A stretch of DNA of 64,000 bases from Pelagibaculum spongiae (GTDB taxonomy: Bacteria; Pseudomonadota; Gammaproteobacteria; Enterobacterales; Pelagibaculaceae): NCBI RefSeq assembly GCF_003097315.1, contig NZ_QDDL01000003.1, forward strand, positions 248,001 to 312,000, read 5' to 3'. The translations under genes and the position numbers were made by a program. The notes beneath the pieces are model-generated. The model was not told where the DNA came from. It did not search any database and saw nothing but the letters and a program-made list of their open reading frames with translations. Of this stretch, positions 7,628 to 17,512 are shown in pieces. The number at the start of each line of letters is the position of its first letter. The stretch's first letter is position 1.

Positions 7628-8701
7628 ATGAAACAGATTTTCAAGCTTGTCACTTTGGCCCTTGGCCTGATGCTTGGTTTAAATGGATGTAGTAAGAGCG
7701 AACCGGTAGAACAACTTCCTATAAGCGAGAATGCACGGCCGGTAAAGCTGTTTCAGGTGAGTTCTGATGCTGCGGCAGAACGAATTTTCTCAGCACATAT
7801 CGAAGCCGCCGAACAATCACAACTGGCTTTTCGAGTGCATGGCACCGTTTCAGAATTACTAGTGAACCCAGGTCAAACAGTAAAAGAAGGTGATTTACTT
7901 GCTGCACTTGATCCAACCGACTTCCAGTTAAATTTAAAAGAAAAACAAACTCGATTAGATAAAGCACGTGCCGATTATGGCCGCGCCCAACAGCTTAAAA
8001 ATGAACATACCTTGTCTCAATCTCGGTTCGACAGCACTCAAGCTGCATTTCGCCTTGCTGAAGTCGCGTACGAAAATGCACAAAATCAATTAGATTACAC
8101 CCATTTACGTGCGCCCTTCTCTGGAGTAATTGCACGTAATATGGTCGACCCTTTTCAAGATATTACTGCTAAGCAACCGATTTTATTAATTCAGAAAATT
8201 GATCAGTTAGAAGTTATCTTTCAAATTCCTGAACAAAGCATGTCGCAACTGCGCCGCAATACTCAGCCACCAGTTGCACAAGTTTCTTTTGATGGTATTC
8301 AAGGCAGATTCAAAGCCGTTTATAAAGAGCACAACACCCAGCCAGATCCTAGTACTTTAGCCTACCAAATCAGCTATATAATGACTCGGCCTTCTATTGC
8401 CAATTTATTACCCGGCATGACCGCCGCTATTCATTTGAAAATCCCAGATTATCGCCGACCACAAGGTTTGGCCGTGCCGGCTGCTGCGGTGTTTGCCGAT
8501 GCTGCGGGTGATACTTTTATTTGGAAAGTTACCCCTGAAATGACGGTTAATAAATCAGCAGTTTCTGTTGGTCAATTATCGGGTGAAATGATCAATATTA
8601 TCCAAGGCATAGATAAAGGCGATAAAATTGTTGCAGCCGGCGTTCATTTTTTACAGCCCGGTCAAAAAATTCAGCAATTACCTCGGGAACGGGGAATTTA
8701 A
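7628..8701 (+). CDS. RND efflux periplasmic adaptor (membrane fusion) lipoprotein
   Basis: 357 residues. The N-terminal signal ends in a lipobox (LNGC), so the adaptor is lipid-anchored and periplasmic. A lipoyl-type half motif (VSELLVNPGQTVKEGDLLA) precedes a helical hairpin (residues about 95-140), then the second half (YTHLRAPFSGVIARNMV) and a beta-barrel region, the HlyD/AcrA layout. It bridges the inner-membrane pump to an outer-membrane channel. The pump gene follows after 3 bases; no channel gene is present, so a TolC-like protein from elsewhere must serve. The substrate cannot be deduced. Confidence 0.92.
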   Translation: MKQIFKLVTLALGLMLGLNGCSKSEPVEQLPISENARPVKLFQVSSDAAAERIFSAHIEAAEQSQLAFRVHGTVSELLVNPGQTVKEGDLLAALDPTDFQLNLKEKQTRLDKARADYGRAQQLKNEHTLSQSRFDSTQAAFRLAEVAYENAQNQLDYTHLRAPFSGVIARNMVDPFQDITAKQPILLIQKIDQLEVIFQIPEQSMSQLRRNTQPPVAQVSFDGIQGRFKAVYKEHNTQPDPSTLAYQISYIMTRPSIANLLPGMTAAIHLKIPDYRRPQGLAVPAAAVFADAAGDTFIWKVTPEMTVNKSAVSVGQLSGEMINIIQGIDKGDKIVAAGVHFLQPGQKIQQLPRERGI

Positions 8702-8704
8702 TCA

Positions 8705-11700
8705 ATGAAAATTGCAGATTATTTTATTCATCGACGACCAATTGCCTGGTTGCTTACCTTAGCCATTGTTGTTTTTGGCGGCATTAGCTACCAAGACCTT
8801 GGCCGATTAGAAGACCCGGAATTCACGGTAAAAGAAGCCAGAATTTACACTCGTTATCCGGGTGCAACACCGACTGAAGTCGAAGAAGAAATCACTCACC
8901 ATATAGAAGATGCGGTACAGCAGCTCAGCCAGTTAAAACGCGTCACATCTAGCTCATGGAATGGTCTGTCTGAAGTTAAGGTTGTGATTCGCGACCAGTT
9001 TCGTGCTGATTCTCTGCCACAAATCTGGGATGAGTTACGGCGAAAGGTTAATGACATCAGTCGCAAGCTACCACCAGGTGCCAGCAAGCCAGTTGTAGTT
9101 GATGACTTTGGTGATGTTTACGGTATTTACTTGGCATTAACCGGCGAAGGATTTTCTAACCGGGAGTTATACGACCAAGCGCGTTTTTTAAAACGTGAAT
9201 TATTGCAAGTTGCTAATGTGGCAAAAATACAAATTGCCGGTCAAATTCCACAGCAAATTAAAGTGGAAATTTCTCGTAGCCGATTATCTGGGCTGGGCAT
9301 TCACCCACTGGCGATTAGCGATTTGCTATATCGGCACAATTTAGTCAGCGATTCTGGTCATCTAAGAATTGGCGATGAAAGTATTCAGATTTTACCAAAC
9401 GGCGGCCCACAAGCGGTCGAGGCACTGGCAAATTTAACCCTGCAAGGCCGCGAAGGCTTAGTCCGGCTGGGTGATATTACTCATATTGAACAAGAGTACC
9501 GAGAAGAACCCTCGCAATTAATTCGCAACCAAGGCCGCGCTGCCGTCACGTTGGCGCTGTCTAATGTGCCGGGCAGCAACATTGTCACGCTAGGCGATGC
9601 AGTTGATCAAAAACTACTGGAATTAGAACAACGTTTGCCTGCAGGCATGCAATTAGAATCGATCTATTCTCAGCCGAGTGCAGTAAAACTGTCGGTTGCT
9701 GAATTTATTAAAAATTTAGTTGAAGCGGTGGCAATTGTTATTGCCGTTTTATTATTAGCAATGGGGTTTCGCTCTGGTTTGCTAATTGGCGGCGTATTGC
9801 TGCTAACGATTGGCGCGACTTTCATTGTAATGCAGGTGTTAGATATCAACTTGCAACGGGTTTCACTCGGTGCATTAATTATTGCCATGGGTATGTTGGT
9901 CGATAATGCGATTGTGGTTTGCGAAGGCATTTTAGTTCGCATGGAGCAAGGGCAAAACCCAATTGATGCTTCTCGGCGAGTGATTAGCCAAACCGCCTCA
10001 CCTTTATTGGGCGCAACATTGGTGGGGATTTTAGCCTTTGCCGCCATTGGCTTATCTAACGATAACACCGGCGAATATACCGCTTCGATGTTTTATGTGA
10101 TTTTAATCTCGCTGATGCTCAGCTGGATTTTAGCGGTTACCCTAACGCCAGTTTATTGCATTACCTTTTTAAAAGGCGGCAATGCTTCTGCCGATAGCCT
10201 TTATCAGGGCGTTATTTATAGTGCATATAAATCGCTTTTAGAGCTGGTTTTAAAATATCGAATTACTACCATCATCCTGATGCTTGCACTACTGGCTATG
10301 TCGGTGGCTGGCTTTGGTTTAGTAAAACGCAGCTTTTTTCCAAACAGCACTCAACCGGTATTTTATCTCGATTATTGGCGCGCTGAAGCGACTGATATTC
10401 GTGCAACCAATCAAGACATATTAAAAATAGAAAAATGGTTAGCGACACAACCAGAAGTAGTTAATTACACCAGTTTTGTCGGTCGTGGTGCGGCGCGTCA
10501 TATGCTGGTTTATTCACCAAAATATGATAATTCAAGTTATGCGCAAATTATGATTCGCAGTGAATCTGCTGATCAAATTGATGCAATTGGCGAAAAGCTC
10601 GTCAGCTGGTTAGATGAAAACTTGCCAGATGCCGAACCTAAAGTGCGTCGCATTCGCCTTGGCCCAGGCCGGGAAGCTAAAATTGAAGCCCGGTTTAGCG
10701 GCGCAGATCCTGATGTATTGCGATCATTGTCTGAGCAAGCTAAGCAGATTATGCGCGATAGTCAAAATGCCGCGAATGTGCGAGATGACTGGCGACAAAA
10801 AATCAAACAGTTACAACCCGATTTTTCTGCCCAACAAGCACGAAGAACTGGTTTGAGTCGTCAGGATTTAATTCAGGCATTGCAGCAAAACTTTTCGGGT
10901 ACAACGGTTGGCCTGTATCGCGACGGCACCCGATTAATGCCGATTGTAATGCAAGCGCAAAAAAAAGATCGACTAAATCTCGATCAAATTCATGATTTGC
11001 CGGTTTGGGGGCGCAATAGAAGTAAACCTGTGCCTTTAGGCGAGCTGGTATCCAATGTTGAATTAAACTGGATTGACCCGATTATTCAGCGGCGCAACCG
11101 TAAACGAACCATGACAACATCATGTGACCAGCAAGCTGGCCTAGCTAGTGAGCTGTTCGCGAAAATCAAACCACAAATTGAAGCGATTCCATTACCACCC
11201 GGTTATCAACTTGCTTGGGGCGGTGAATACGAAGATTCAACAAAGGCCAACCAAGCGCTGGGTAAAAAATTACCTCTAAGTTTTTTGGCGATGCTTGCTA
11301 CGGTTATTCTGCTGTTTGGGCGCTTAAAGCAAAGCTTGGTAATTTGGCTAATCGTACCTTTGAGCTTGGTCGGTATTACTGCTGGCTTACTAGGTAGCGG
11401 ACTGCCATTTGGCTTTATGGCTTTGCTGGGCGCATTGAGCCTTTCTGGCATGTTGATTAAAAATGCCATTGTGCTGGTAGATCAAATAGATCAAGAGATT
11501 GCACAAGGTAAACCGAGGATGGATGCGATTGTCCATTCAGCACTTAGTCGAGCTCGCCCAGTATTAATGGCTGCACTTACCACCATCCTTGGTATGCTAC
11601 CTCTTTTGTCAGATGCCTTTTTTAATGCGATGGCGGTGGTTATTATGGCAGGACTGGCCTTCGCAACCTTATTGACATTGCTGGTTGCTCCGCTGCTGTA

Positions 11701-11743
11701 CGCGGTTATTTTCAAAATATCCGCCACCGAAACAACAGGATAG
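8705..11743 (+). CDS. RND-family efflux pump, inner-membrane permease
   Basis: 1012 residues, typical for AcrB-type pumps. One N-terminal membrane helix is followed by a periplasmic porter domain (YPGATPTEVEEEI), a helix bundle near residues 335-490, a second porter region, and a C-terminal bundle (from about residue 855). The proton-relay helix reads GMLVDNAIVVCE; AcrB has two consecutive Asp there, but D-N is common in other branches. An SD (GGGGAA) lies before the ATG. Forms an operon with the adaptor upstream and the LysR gene 10 bases downstream. Confidence 0.93.
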   Translation: MKIADYFIHRRPIAWLLTLAIVVFGGISYQDLGRLEDPEFTVKEARIYTRYPGATPTEVEEEITHHIEDAVQQLSQLKRVTSSSWNGLSEVKVVIRDQFRADSLPQIWDELRRKVNDISRKLPPGASKPVVVDDFGDVYGIYLALTGEGFSNRELYDQARFLKRELLQVANVAKIQIAGQIPQQIKVEISRSRLSGLGIHPLAISDLLYRHNLVSDSGHLRIGDESIQILPNGGPQAVEALANLTLQGREGLVRLGDITHIEQEYREEPSQLIRNQGRAAVTLALSNVPGSNIVTLGDAVDQKLLELEQRLPAGMQLESIYSQPSAVKLSVAEFIKNLVEAVAIVIAVLLLAMGFRSGLLIGGVLLLTIGATFIVMQVLDINLQRVSLGALIIAMGMLVDNAIVVCEGILVRMEQGQNPIDASRRVISQTASPLLGATLVGILAFAAIGLSNDNTGEYTASMFYVILISLMLSWILAVTLTPVYCITFLKGGNASADSLYQGVIYSAYKSLLELVLKYRITTIILMLALLAMSVAGFGLVKRSFFPNSTQPVFYLDYWRAEATDIRATNQDILKIEKWLATQPEVVNYTSFVGRGAARHMLVYSPKYDNSSYAQIMIRSESADQIDAIGEKLVSWLDENLPDAEPKVRRIRLGPGREAKIEARFSGADPDVLRSLSEQAKQIMRDSQNAANVRDDWRQKIKQLQPDFSAQQARRTGLSRQDLIQALQQNFSGTTVGLYRDGTRLMPIVMQAQKKDRLNLDQIHDLPVWGRNRSKPVPLGELVSNVELNWIDPIIQRRNRKRTMTTSCDQQAGLASELFAKIKPQIEAIPLPPGYQLAWGGEYEDSTKANQALGKKLPLSFLAMLATVILLFGRLKQSLVIWLIVPLSLVGITAGLLGSGLPFGFMALLGALSLSGMLIKNAIVLVDQIDQEIAQGKPRMDAIVHSALSRARPVLMAALTTILGMLPLLSDAFFNAMAVVIMAGLAFATLLTLLVAPLLYAVIFKISATETTG

Positions 11744-11753
11744 ATGAAGTATT

Positions 11754-12773
11754 ATGGAAATTGATGAACTTTCCCGAATCGACCTGAACTTGTTAGTGGC
11801 GCTTAATGCGTTATCTGAAGAGAAAAGCGTTTCCAAGGCAGCTCGGCGACTGAGAATTACTCAGCCAGCAATGAGTAAAACCTTACAACGCTTGCGCGAC
11901 ACATTAGACGATCCACTATTTGTTCGTACTGCCTATGGTTTGATCCCCACGCCGCGTACTGAACAACTACAAGAACCATTGGCTAGAATTTTAGAGCAAG
12001 TGACTCAGTTGATTACGCCGGAAAATTTTAATCCTGCGCCGCTGAAACGTCATTTTCATCTGGCAATGATGGATGTAATTTCCCAGACATTTGTTTCTTC
12101 TGTTCTGAGTAAATTGCAACAGCAGGCGCCGGGTGTGACCTTGACCATTAGCGAATGGTCACGGGAAAGCCTAGTTCAGCTAAGTCATGACCGACTAGAC
12201 CTAGCAATTAGTCTATTAGGGCAACAGCCAGCCAGTATTTCTTCCAGCCCATTGTTTGATGATGAGGTGATGTGTTTTATGCGCAAAGATCACCCATTAG
12301 TTGGCCAAGAGCTCTCTGCTGAAAAATTGGTGCAATACCCCCATCTTAAATTGCTGATTGAAGGGTATAACGACCACACCAGCCGTATGGATGAGTTGTT
12401 TAAAAACCTAGGCACTGAACGACGTATTGCGCTGGAAACTCCGCATATCATGACTGCATTAAGCGCATTGCAAGGCAGTGATATGTTGGTGTTTGCAGGT
12501 AGCTGTGCCAATGCATTTCCTCCGGTTCGGAAAAACCTGCATGCGGTACGCTTGCCTGCATTTTTAAAAGTTGAACCGATTGAATTGAAAATGCTATGGC
12601 ATAAACGAAATGACCACGACCCAGCTCACCAATGGTTTCGCACTTTAATTAGTGAAGAAGTGCCTAAGCCGGTACAGCAATCCGCACAGCCTATGCAACC
12701 AGCAGAACCACAGCCAAAAGCGCAGCAAAGTCATTTGTCACTTGATGGTTTCAGAAAAGAAATCGTCGATTAG
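11754..12773 (+). CDS. LysR-family transcriptional regulator
   Basis: 339 residues, longer than the usual 300 or so. The N-terminal helix-turn-helix (ARRLRITQPAMSKTLQRLRD, residues about 30-50) and the substrate-binding domain are typical of the NodD/LeuO-like branch. The last 40 residues form a Gln/Pro/Ala-rich tail (QSAQPMQPAEPQPKAQQ) not usual in the family. The gene starts 10 bases after the RND pump on the same strand, so it is probably co-transcribed and likely regulates the pump; that role is inferred from position only. Confidence 0.88.
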   Translation: MEIDELSRIDLNLLVALNALSEEKSVSKAARRLRITQPAMSKTLQRLRDTLDDPLFVRTAYGLIPTPRTEQLQEPLARILEQVTQLITPENFNPAPLKRHFHLAMMDVISQTFVSSVLSKLQQQAPGVTLTISEWSRESLVQLSHDRLDLAISLLGQQPASISSSPLFDDEVMCFMRKDHPLVGQELSAEKLVQYPHLKLLIEGYNDHTSRMDELFKNLGTERRIALETPHIMTALSALQGSDMLVFAGSCANAFPPVRKNLHAVRLPAFLKVEPIELKMLWHKRNDHDPAHQWFRTLISEEVPKPVQQSAQPMQPAEPQPKAQQSHLSLDGFRKEIVD

Positions 12774-12892
12774 AGGTCGCTTCTGTGGCGTTTAATTCTT
12801 TGTTTCGTAAGTTGTGCTCAGCCTGTGGCGACGATCACATGGATGTGGAAGGTAGAGCGACGCAGGATGCCAAAGCCTAATTACAACAAATA

Positions 12893-12927
12893 AAAACCGC
12901 CGTTACTGAGAAGTAATAGCGGTTTTT
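12893..12927 (+). terminator. Rho-independent terminator after the LysR gene
   Basis: Arms AAAACCGC...GTTACT and AGTAAT..GCGGTTTT close a small GAGA loop, followed by a T-run. It ends the adaptor-pump-LysR transcript. Confidence 0.8.
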
Positions 12928-13118
12928 TGTGACGCTTATTAAAGCAACAAAATATATTACTAGCCCACACGTCACCAATAGCGCTTAGATCTCGCTACAT
13001 CCGATCGAAATGACAGCTCCGGACTAAACGGCGATATAGTTGTTACCTCAGCATTTAATCTGACCTTGCTTTCTGTCGACGATTAACTGAGTCTGGTCTG
13101 GTTTAATTTATTCAGTCA

Positions 13119-13176
13119 TATATCCAAATCACTTCAAAATGCATGAACGTATACCTTGAAGTGGCTTAGGTATATA
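13119..13176. repeat. Short palindromic element with TATA ends, copy 1
   Basis: It begins TATATCCAAATCACTTCAA and ends CCTTGAAGTGG...GGTATATA, so the ends are inverted repeats. A related copy is at 33183-33236. The ends resemble ERIC ends but the centre does not. Confidence 0.55.
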
Positions 13177-13215
13177 CCGCATACTGACCATATCAGGGTG
13201 AAAAATAAAAATAAT

Positions 13216-14274
13216 ATGAAAACACTGATTTCAGTACCAATCCTTCGATTTATTCTTTTGCTGACCATGCTCGCTGCCACCGGTTGTAGCCAATTGATCT
13301 ACAAACCTGCTGGCTGGGTTGCGTCTGATTTTGCTCAGCGCCATTTAATTCCAGACATGATGAATAGCGACCGGCTTGATAGCGGCTGTGCGCTTAGTTT
13401 GGCTGGCCAGCCAGTGTTTTCATCACTCGATCAAATTGCCGATATGCCAGCAGATATATCGATAATGCTCGATCTGTCGAATGGTTTTTGCTTGCAACAA
13501 CAGGCATGGGAAAAGCAGTTAGAAGTGATCCGCTATCAAAAATCCGGCCAGCTTAGCCAAGCTCGAGATAGTCGGATTGCTGCCCAGCGCTTATGGCAAG
13601 TCGCTGCTAAACGATTGCAAAATGCTTGGGTACTTTTCGAGCAAGATCAGCTAGCCAATCGTCCTGCTGGCCAATGCGACCTTTCCGAACAACAACAGCT
13701 TTCCTGGATTATGGGCATTTCAGCTGGCATGCAAGCGGTGTATAGCGATACTCAAGCAGCTAGCGGTATGAATGTTTCTCGAGAGATTGTAATAAAGGCC
13801 TGGAAAAACTTACCTTGCTTGGATAATCAGCGTTGGTGGGGAATTCCAAATGCAATGCAAGCCAGCATCGAAATTATGCTGCCACATTTACAAAACACCC
13901 CTCGCAATTTATCCCAACAACAGGATAATTCTGCCAACCAGCAGTCACCTGAAGCTTTACTACAAACAGCTTTGAACACTGGCGAACAACAGGGCATTCA
14001 CCTTGCTCACTTACTAGCAATGCAGGTTGCAATCAATCAACAAAATAATCAGCAAGTTAAGCAGCTGATTCGTCAATATGCCAATGCAGCTCCAGTACAG
14101 CAACCAGAAAATGGCATGCTGTTTGAAACCATGGCCCAACTGCAAATTCAGGCAATCTCCGATCAAATATGGACCGAAGAAATAGGCTACAGAACCCCGC
14201 CCGGTCAATTAGGTAAATTCTCCAGCGATCCAGTCGCTAAAAAAGAAACAATTGAGATTGACGATTTACTTTAA
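13216..14274 (+). CDS. Helix-rich lipoprotein, possibly a TatT-like TRAP accessory protein
   Basis: 352 residues from the ATG at 13216, which starts a good signal peptide with a lipobox (LAATGC). The apparent upstream extension has no signal sequence and overlaps a repeat element. The mature protein is rich in Gln, Ala and Leu with predicted helical hairpins (e.g. EQLEVIRYQKSGQLSQARD-like segments), suggesting a TPR or alpha-solenoid fold. It precedes a solute-binding protein and a TRAP large permease on the same strand. Known TRAP systems can include a TPR lipoprotein (TatT, PF16811). That link is inference from fold style and position. Confidence 0.7.
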   Translation: MKTLISVPILRFILLLTMLAATGCSQLIYKPAGWVASDFAQRHLIPDMMNSDRLDSGCALSLAGQPVFSSLDQIADMPADISIMLDLSNGFCLQQQAWEKQLEVIRYQKSGQLSQARDSRIAAQRLWQVAAKRLQNAWVLFEQDQLANRPAGQCDLSEQQQLSWIMGISAGMQAVYSDTQAASGMNVSREIVIKAWKNLPCLDNQRWWGIPNAMQASIEIMLPHLQNTPRNLSQQQDNSANQQSPEALLQTALNTGEQQGIHLAHLLAMQVAINQQNNQQVKQLIRQYANAAPVQQPENGMLFETMAQLQIQAISDQIWTEEIGYRTPPGQLGKFSSDPVAKKETIEIDDLL

Positions 14275-14365
14275 AACGATCCTAGCTAAATTATGATTGC
14301 CAGATAAAAAAACAAACTTAACCTTGGCATTCAAATTAATAAAAATACGACCACAGGAAGTTGTT

Positions 14366-15424
14366 ATGAAATTCAGATTGACCACCACTCGCCTACTTCC
14401 TGCTTTGATTGCTGCAATAAGTTGCATGATTTTTAGCAGTCAAATTCTGGCAGCAGACACTGCCAACAATTCTCTAACATCACAACAGCCGGTCAAAAGA
14501 AGCCTATGCGTATTTGATGTGGTAGGTGCCAATGGCGATATTTTTAATATGATGAAAGATTATCGCCTTGATGTTTTGCAATGGGGTGTTGATCTTCAAT
14601 TAAAGGCCTATACCGATGAACGTGTTGCATCGGACGATTTTAAAACAGGCCAATGTGATTCGGTATTAATGACCGGCACCCGCGCACGTGCTTACAATCA
14701 TTTCACTGGTACTTTAGAAGCACTCGGTGCGATTCCCAGCTACCAGGAATTAAAATTAATTCTCAATACATTACTTAGCCCCAGAGCGGCAAAATTAATG
14801 GTTCAGGATGACTATGAAGTAGTTGGAATTATGCCAGCTGGCGGTGTGTATTTATTTGTACGCGACCGTAAAAATGATAATTTATCGACCATGGCTGGCA
14901 AGCGTGTTGCCACATTAGATTACGACCCGGCATCTTTAGAAATGGTACGGCAAGTCGGCGCTTCGGTAGTCAGTTCTAGCACCACCAGCTTTGCCGGAAA
15001 ATTCAATAATGGCAGTGTCGATATTGCTTATGCACCTGCAGCAGCTTATAAACCGCTCGAACTTTACCACGGCATAAAACCCAATGGCGGCGTTATTAAT
15101 CACGTGGTTAGCCAGCTCAATTTACAAATGCTGATTCGTAAGGATTTATTTCCAGAGGGCTTTGGCAAAAAATCCCGCGCACACACACTAAAGCAACTTG
15201 ATATGGCTTTTGAAATTATTTTGAAAGCAGATCAAGAAATTGAAGAAGAATATTGGATTACCCCGCCGCTTAGCAGCGTTCACAAGAGTGAATTACTTTT
15301 CCGAAAAGTCCGAACTTCTTTAAAAGACAACGGAACCTACAACCCTAAAGCATTAGCATTTATGAAAAAAGTGCGTTGCAAGGTGAGCCCCGCTGCCGCT
15401 GAATGTAGTCAAAAAAGCGATTAA
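14366..15424 (+). CDS. Putative solute-binding protein (DUF6091-like) of a TRAP-type system
   Basis: 352 residues from the ATG at 14366, which has an AGGA site 8-9 bases upstream and opens a clear signal peptide ending near ILAADT. The mature protein begins RSLCVFDVVGANGDIFNMM and contains a type-2 periplasmic binding protein style core (AGKRVATLDYDPASLEMV). It resembles the DUF6091 'putative solute-binding protein' family, which I recall being encoded beside TRAP large permeases. It probably captures a small organic substrate in the periplasm and delivers it to the permease 6 bases downstream. The substrate is unknown. Confidence 0.8.
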   Translation: MKFRLTTTRLLPALIAAISCMIFSSQILAADTANNSLTSQQPVKRSLCVFDVVGANGDIFNMMKDYRLDVLQWGVDLQLKAYTDERVASDDFKTGQCDSVLMTGTRARAYNHFTGTLEALGAIPSYQELKLILNTLLSPRAAKLMVQDDYEVVGIMPAGGVYLFVRDRKNDNLSTMAGKRVATLDYDPASLEMVRQVGASVVSSSTTSFAGKFNNGSVDIAYAPAAAYKPLELYHGIKPNGGVINHVVSQLNLQMLIRKDLFPEGFGKKSRAHTLKQLDMAFEIILKADQEIEEEYWITPPLSSVHKSELLFRKVRTSLKDNGTYNPKALAFMKKVRCKVSPAAAECSQKSD

Positions 15425-15430
15425 TTCAAT

Positions 15431-17512
15431 ATGGATCAACCAGCGCCTATCGAACTGCTCAAACAAAGAAGCCTGCAAGAATGGGCCTCTACCTTACCGG
15501 CATTTATCCTACTGATCGCTATTGTTTTTTTTAGTAGCGCCGGAATGATGCACGCTCGAATGATGGAGCTAGGTAATCTTTGGTGGTCTGATTATGTCGA
15601 GCTGCGCAGCGATCTTGTTCAACCGACCTGTAATATCAATATTAATGTTGACGCTCGAGTTGCAGAGCTTGCTGCAAATGCTAACCAGCAAGTACCTGAT
15701 GAATTGGATTTATTATTTGATGAAGCGCCAGCTGCGGTTGACCATTCTGCTTTAAAGCAATCAGTTGAACAGTCGTTGGCCGAGTGTCAAAATTCCCACC
15801 AAAAATGGCAAAGTTTAAGTAACGGTTTAACACCTTCGTTAATCGTATGGCGCTGGGTTGAGCATCAATTCGAAGCGATTACCAAAGTCGGCGTAGAACA
15901 GCAAAGATTATTGTTAGCTGCATTAGTTTTGCTGTGCGGTCTGACGACGGCATTAGCTCGCAAGCATATTTCTCTCAGACCTTGCCATAGTAAAATTGAT
16001 TATCGAGTTAGCGCCTTCTCGCAGATGGTCGCCTCGATCATTATGCTAATTTCAATCACCTCATTTCGTAATCAAACATTAGCTTCTGGCATAGCAGTCC
16101 CTACAATTCATGAAATACTATTGCTTTGCTGGAGCGGTGGCTTTTCAGTTTTAACCCTGGTCAGCCTCTGGCAATGCATTTCAGTACCCAAAGAAACCAG
16201 TGGCGATGAAAGCTTTTCCAAGGCATTAGCTTGCATTCCACTTTACGCATTTATGTGCGGCATCTCTGGTGGTTATTTCTTTTACACCGGTCATTTTTCT
16301 GGATTGGGCATTTACCTGAATCAGATGATGGAATTATCGCAACTGTTTCTAAATGTTGGCTTATACGTCTGGATCGGCATGATGCTAAAACAGACTCGAT
16401 TAGCAGAATTGGTTTTTGATGTACTCAGGCCCTGGCAGCTTCCAGCAGAATTATTAGGCGTAATTACATTATTGATTGCTGCCTGGCCAACCGCCTGGAC
16501 CGGCGCATCAGGCATATTTGTTATTGCTGTTGCCGCGATGGTTTATCAAGAATTACGCCGCGCAGGCGCCAGAAGACAGTTAGCACTTGCTACCACTGCA
16601 ATGGCTGGCAGCATGGGCGTTGTGTTGCGCCCTTGCTTGTTAGTCGTGATTATTGCGGCTCTGAACAAACAAGTAACGACGAGGGAATTATTCGACTGGG
16701 GTATCTGGGTTTTCCTGCTCAGCATAGGCTTATTTTTGCTAATTGTTCTGCTCACTAGCAAAATCAATTGGCAACTCACCCATTGGAAAAACGCACTGCC
16801 ACAAAGCCTCGCTGCTGCGAAAAAACTGATTCCTTATATACTGATTTGTGCTGTTGTCCTGGTTTTATATCAACTAGTGCTAGGCGCAGCACTGGACGAA
16901 TTTAACGCACCGGTCATTCTGCCGGTTATTATGCTGTCATTACTGCTTTACGATCGTCGCTTACGAAAGCGCGAGCCACACGAATCTGATGACCAAGCAC
17001 CCTTTGCTTTCTTATTAAGAATTCGACTAGCAACCAACGAAACCACCGTTCATATCGGCGCATTACTATTAATGATGGGCATGACGATTAGTATTGGCGG
17101 TGTATTTGATCGGGCAGAAATTATGTCGCTGGCACCGGCGCAATTAGCCAATCCATGGCTGGCCATGTCACTGCTAGTTTGCTTGCTAGTGTTATTAGGG
17201 ATGGTAATGGACCCTTACGGCGCAGTAATTTTGGTAACGGCATCTATTACCTCGTTAGCCTATCAAAGCGGCATAAACCCGGTGCATTTTTGGATGGTTG
17301 CACTGGTGGCATTTGAGCTCGGTTATCTAAGTCCGCCGGTTGCGCTAAACCACCTGCTTACTAGGCAAGTAATCGGTGGTAGAGAAGTCTGGCTAGCCGC
17401 CCACGAACACCACAAAAGCTTTTGGCGACGTCATGAGCGCTACCTGCTGCCGATGACGACTATGGGGATTACCTTGTTACTGGTGGCATATGTGCCTTTG
17501 TTTTTTTATTAA
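15431..17512 (+). CDS. TRAP transporter large permease with an extended N-terminus
   Basis: 693 residues, much longer than a standard DctM (about 430). A first membrane helix near residues 20-38 is followed by a roughly 115-residue polar domain, then many hydrophobic helices. The C-terminal part has DctM-like features, including AWPTAWTGASGIFVIA and a late ELGYLSPPVALNHLL segment matching the conserved PPVG region. The extra N-terminal helices may replace the separate small DctQ subunit, since no DctQ gene is present. It follows the solute-binding protein by 6 bases. Likely a sodium-driven importer of an unidentified acid. Confidence 0.85.
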   Translation: MDQPAPIELLKQRSLQEWASTLPAFILLIAIVFFSSAGMMHARMMELGNLWWSDYVELRSDLVQPTCNININVDARVAELAANANQQVPDELDLLFDEAPAAVDHSALKQSVEQSLAECQNSHQKWQSLSNGLTPSLIVWRWVEHQFEAITKVGVEQQRLLLAALVLLCGLTTALARKHISLRPCHSKIDYRVSAFSQMVASIIMLISITSFRNQTLASGIAVPTIHEILLLCWSGGFSVLTLVSLWQCISVPKETSGDESFSKALACIPLYAFMCGISGGYFFYTGHFSGLGIYLNQMMELSQLFLNVGLYVWIGMMLKQTRLAELVFDVLRPWQLPAELLGVITLLIAAWPTAWTGASGIFVIAVAAMVYQELRRAGARRQLALATTAMAGSMGVVLRPCLLVVIIAALNKQVTTRELFDWGIWVFLLSIGLFLLIVLLTSKINWQLTHWKNALPQSLAAAKKLIPYILICAVVLVLYQLVLGAALDEFNAPVILPVIMLSLLLYDRRLRKREPHESDDQAPFAFLLRIRLATNETTVHIGALLLMMGMTISIGGVFDRAEIMSLAPAQLANPWLAMSLLVCLLVLLGMVMDPYGAVILVTASITSLAYQSGINPVHFWMVALVAFELGYLSPPVALNHLLTRQVIGGREVWLAAHEHHKSFWRRHERYLLPMTTMGITLLLVAYVPLFFY

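Larger units (their letters stand above)
12774..13215. other. Intergenic region with a terminator and a short inverted-repeat element
   Basis: No gene is seen. It contains the LysR terminator at 12893-12927 and a 58-bp palindromic element at 13119-13176 immediately ahead of the next gene. Confidence 0.5.

Noticed and set aside
9670-10068. Minus-strand reading frame inside the RND pump gene
   Set aside because: It is antisense to conserved membrane helices of the pump, and its composition follows from the pump's codon pattern. No SD.
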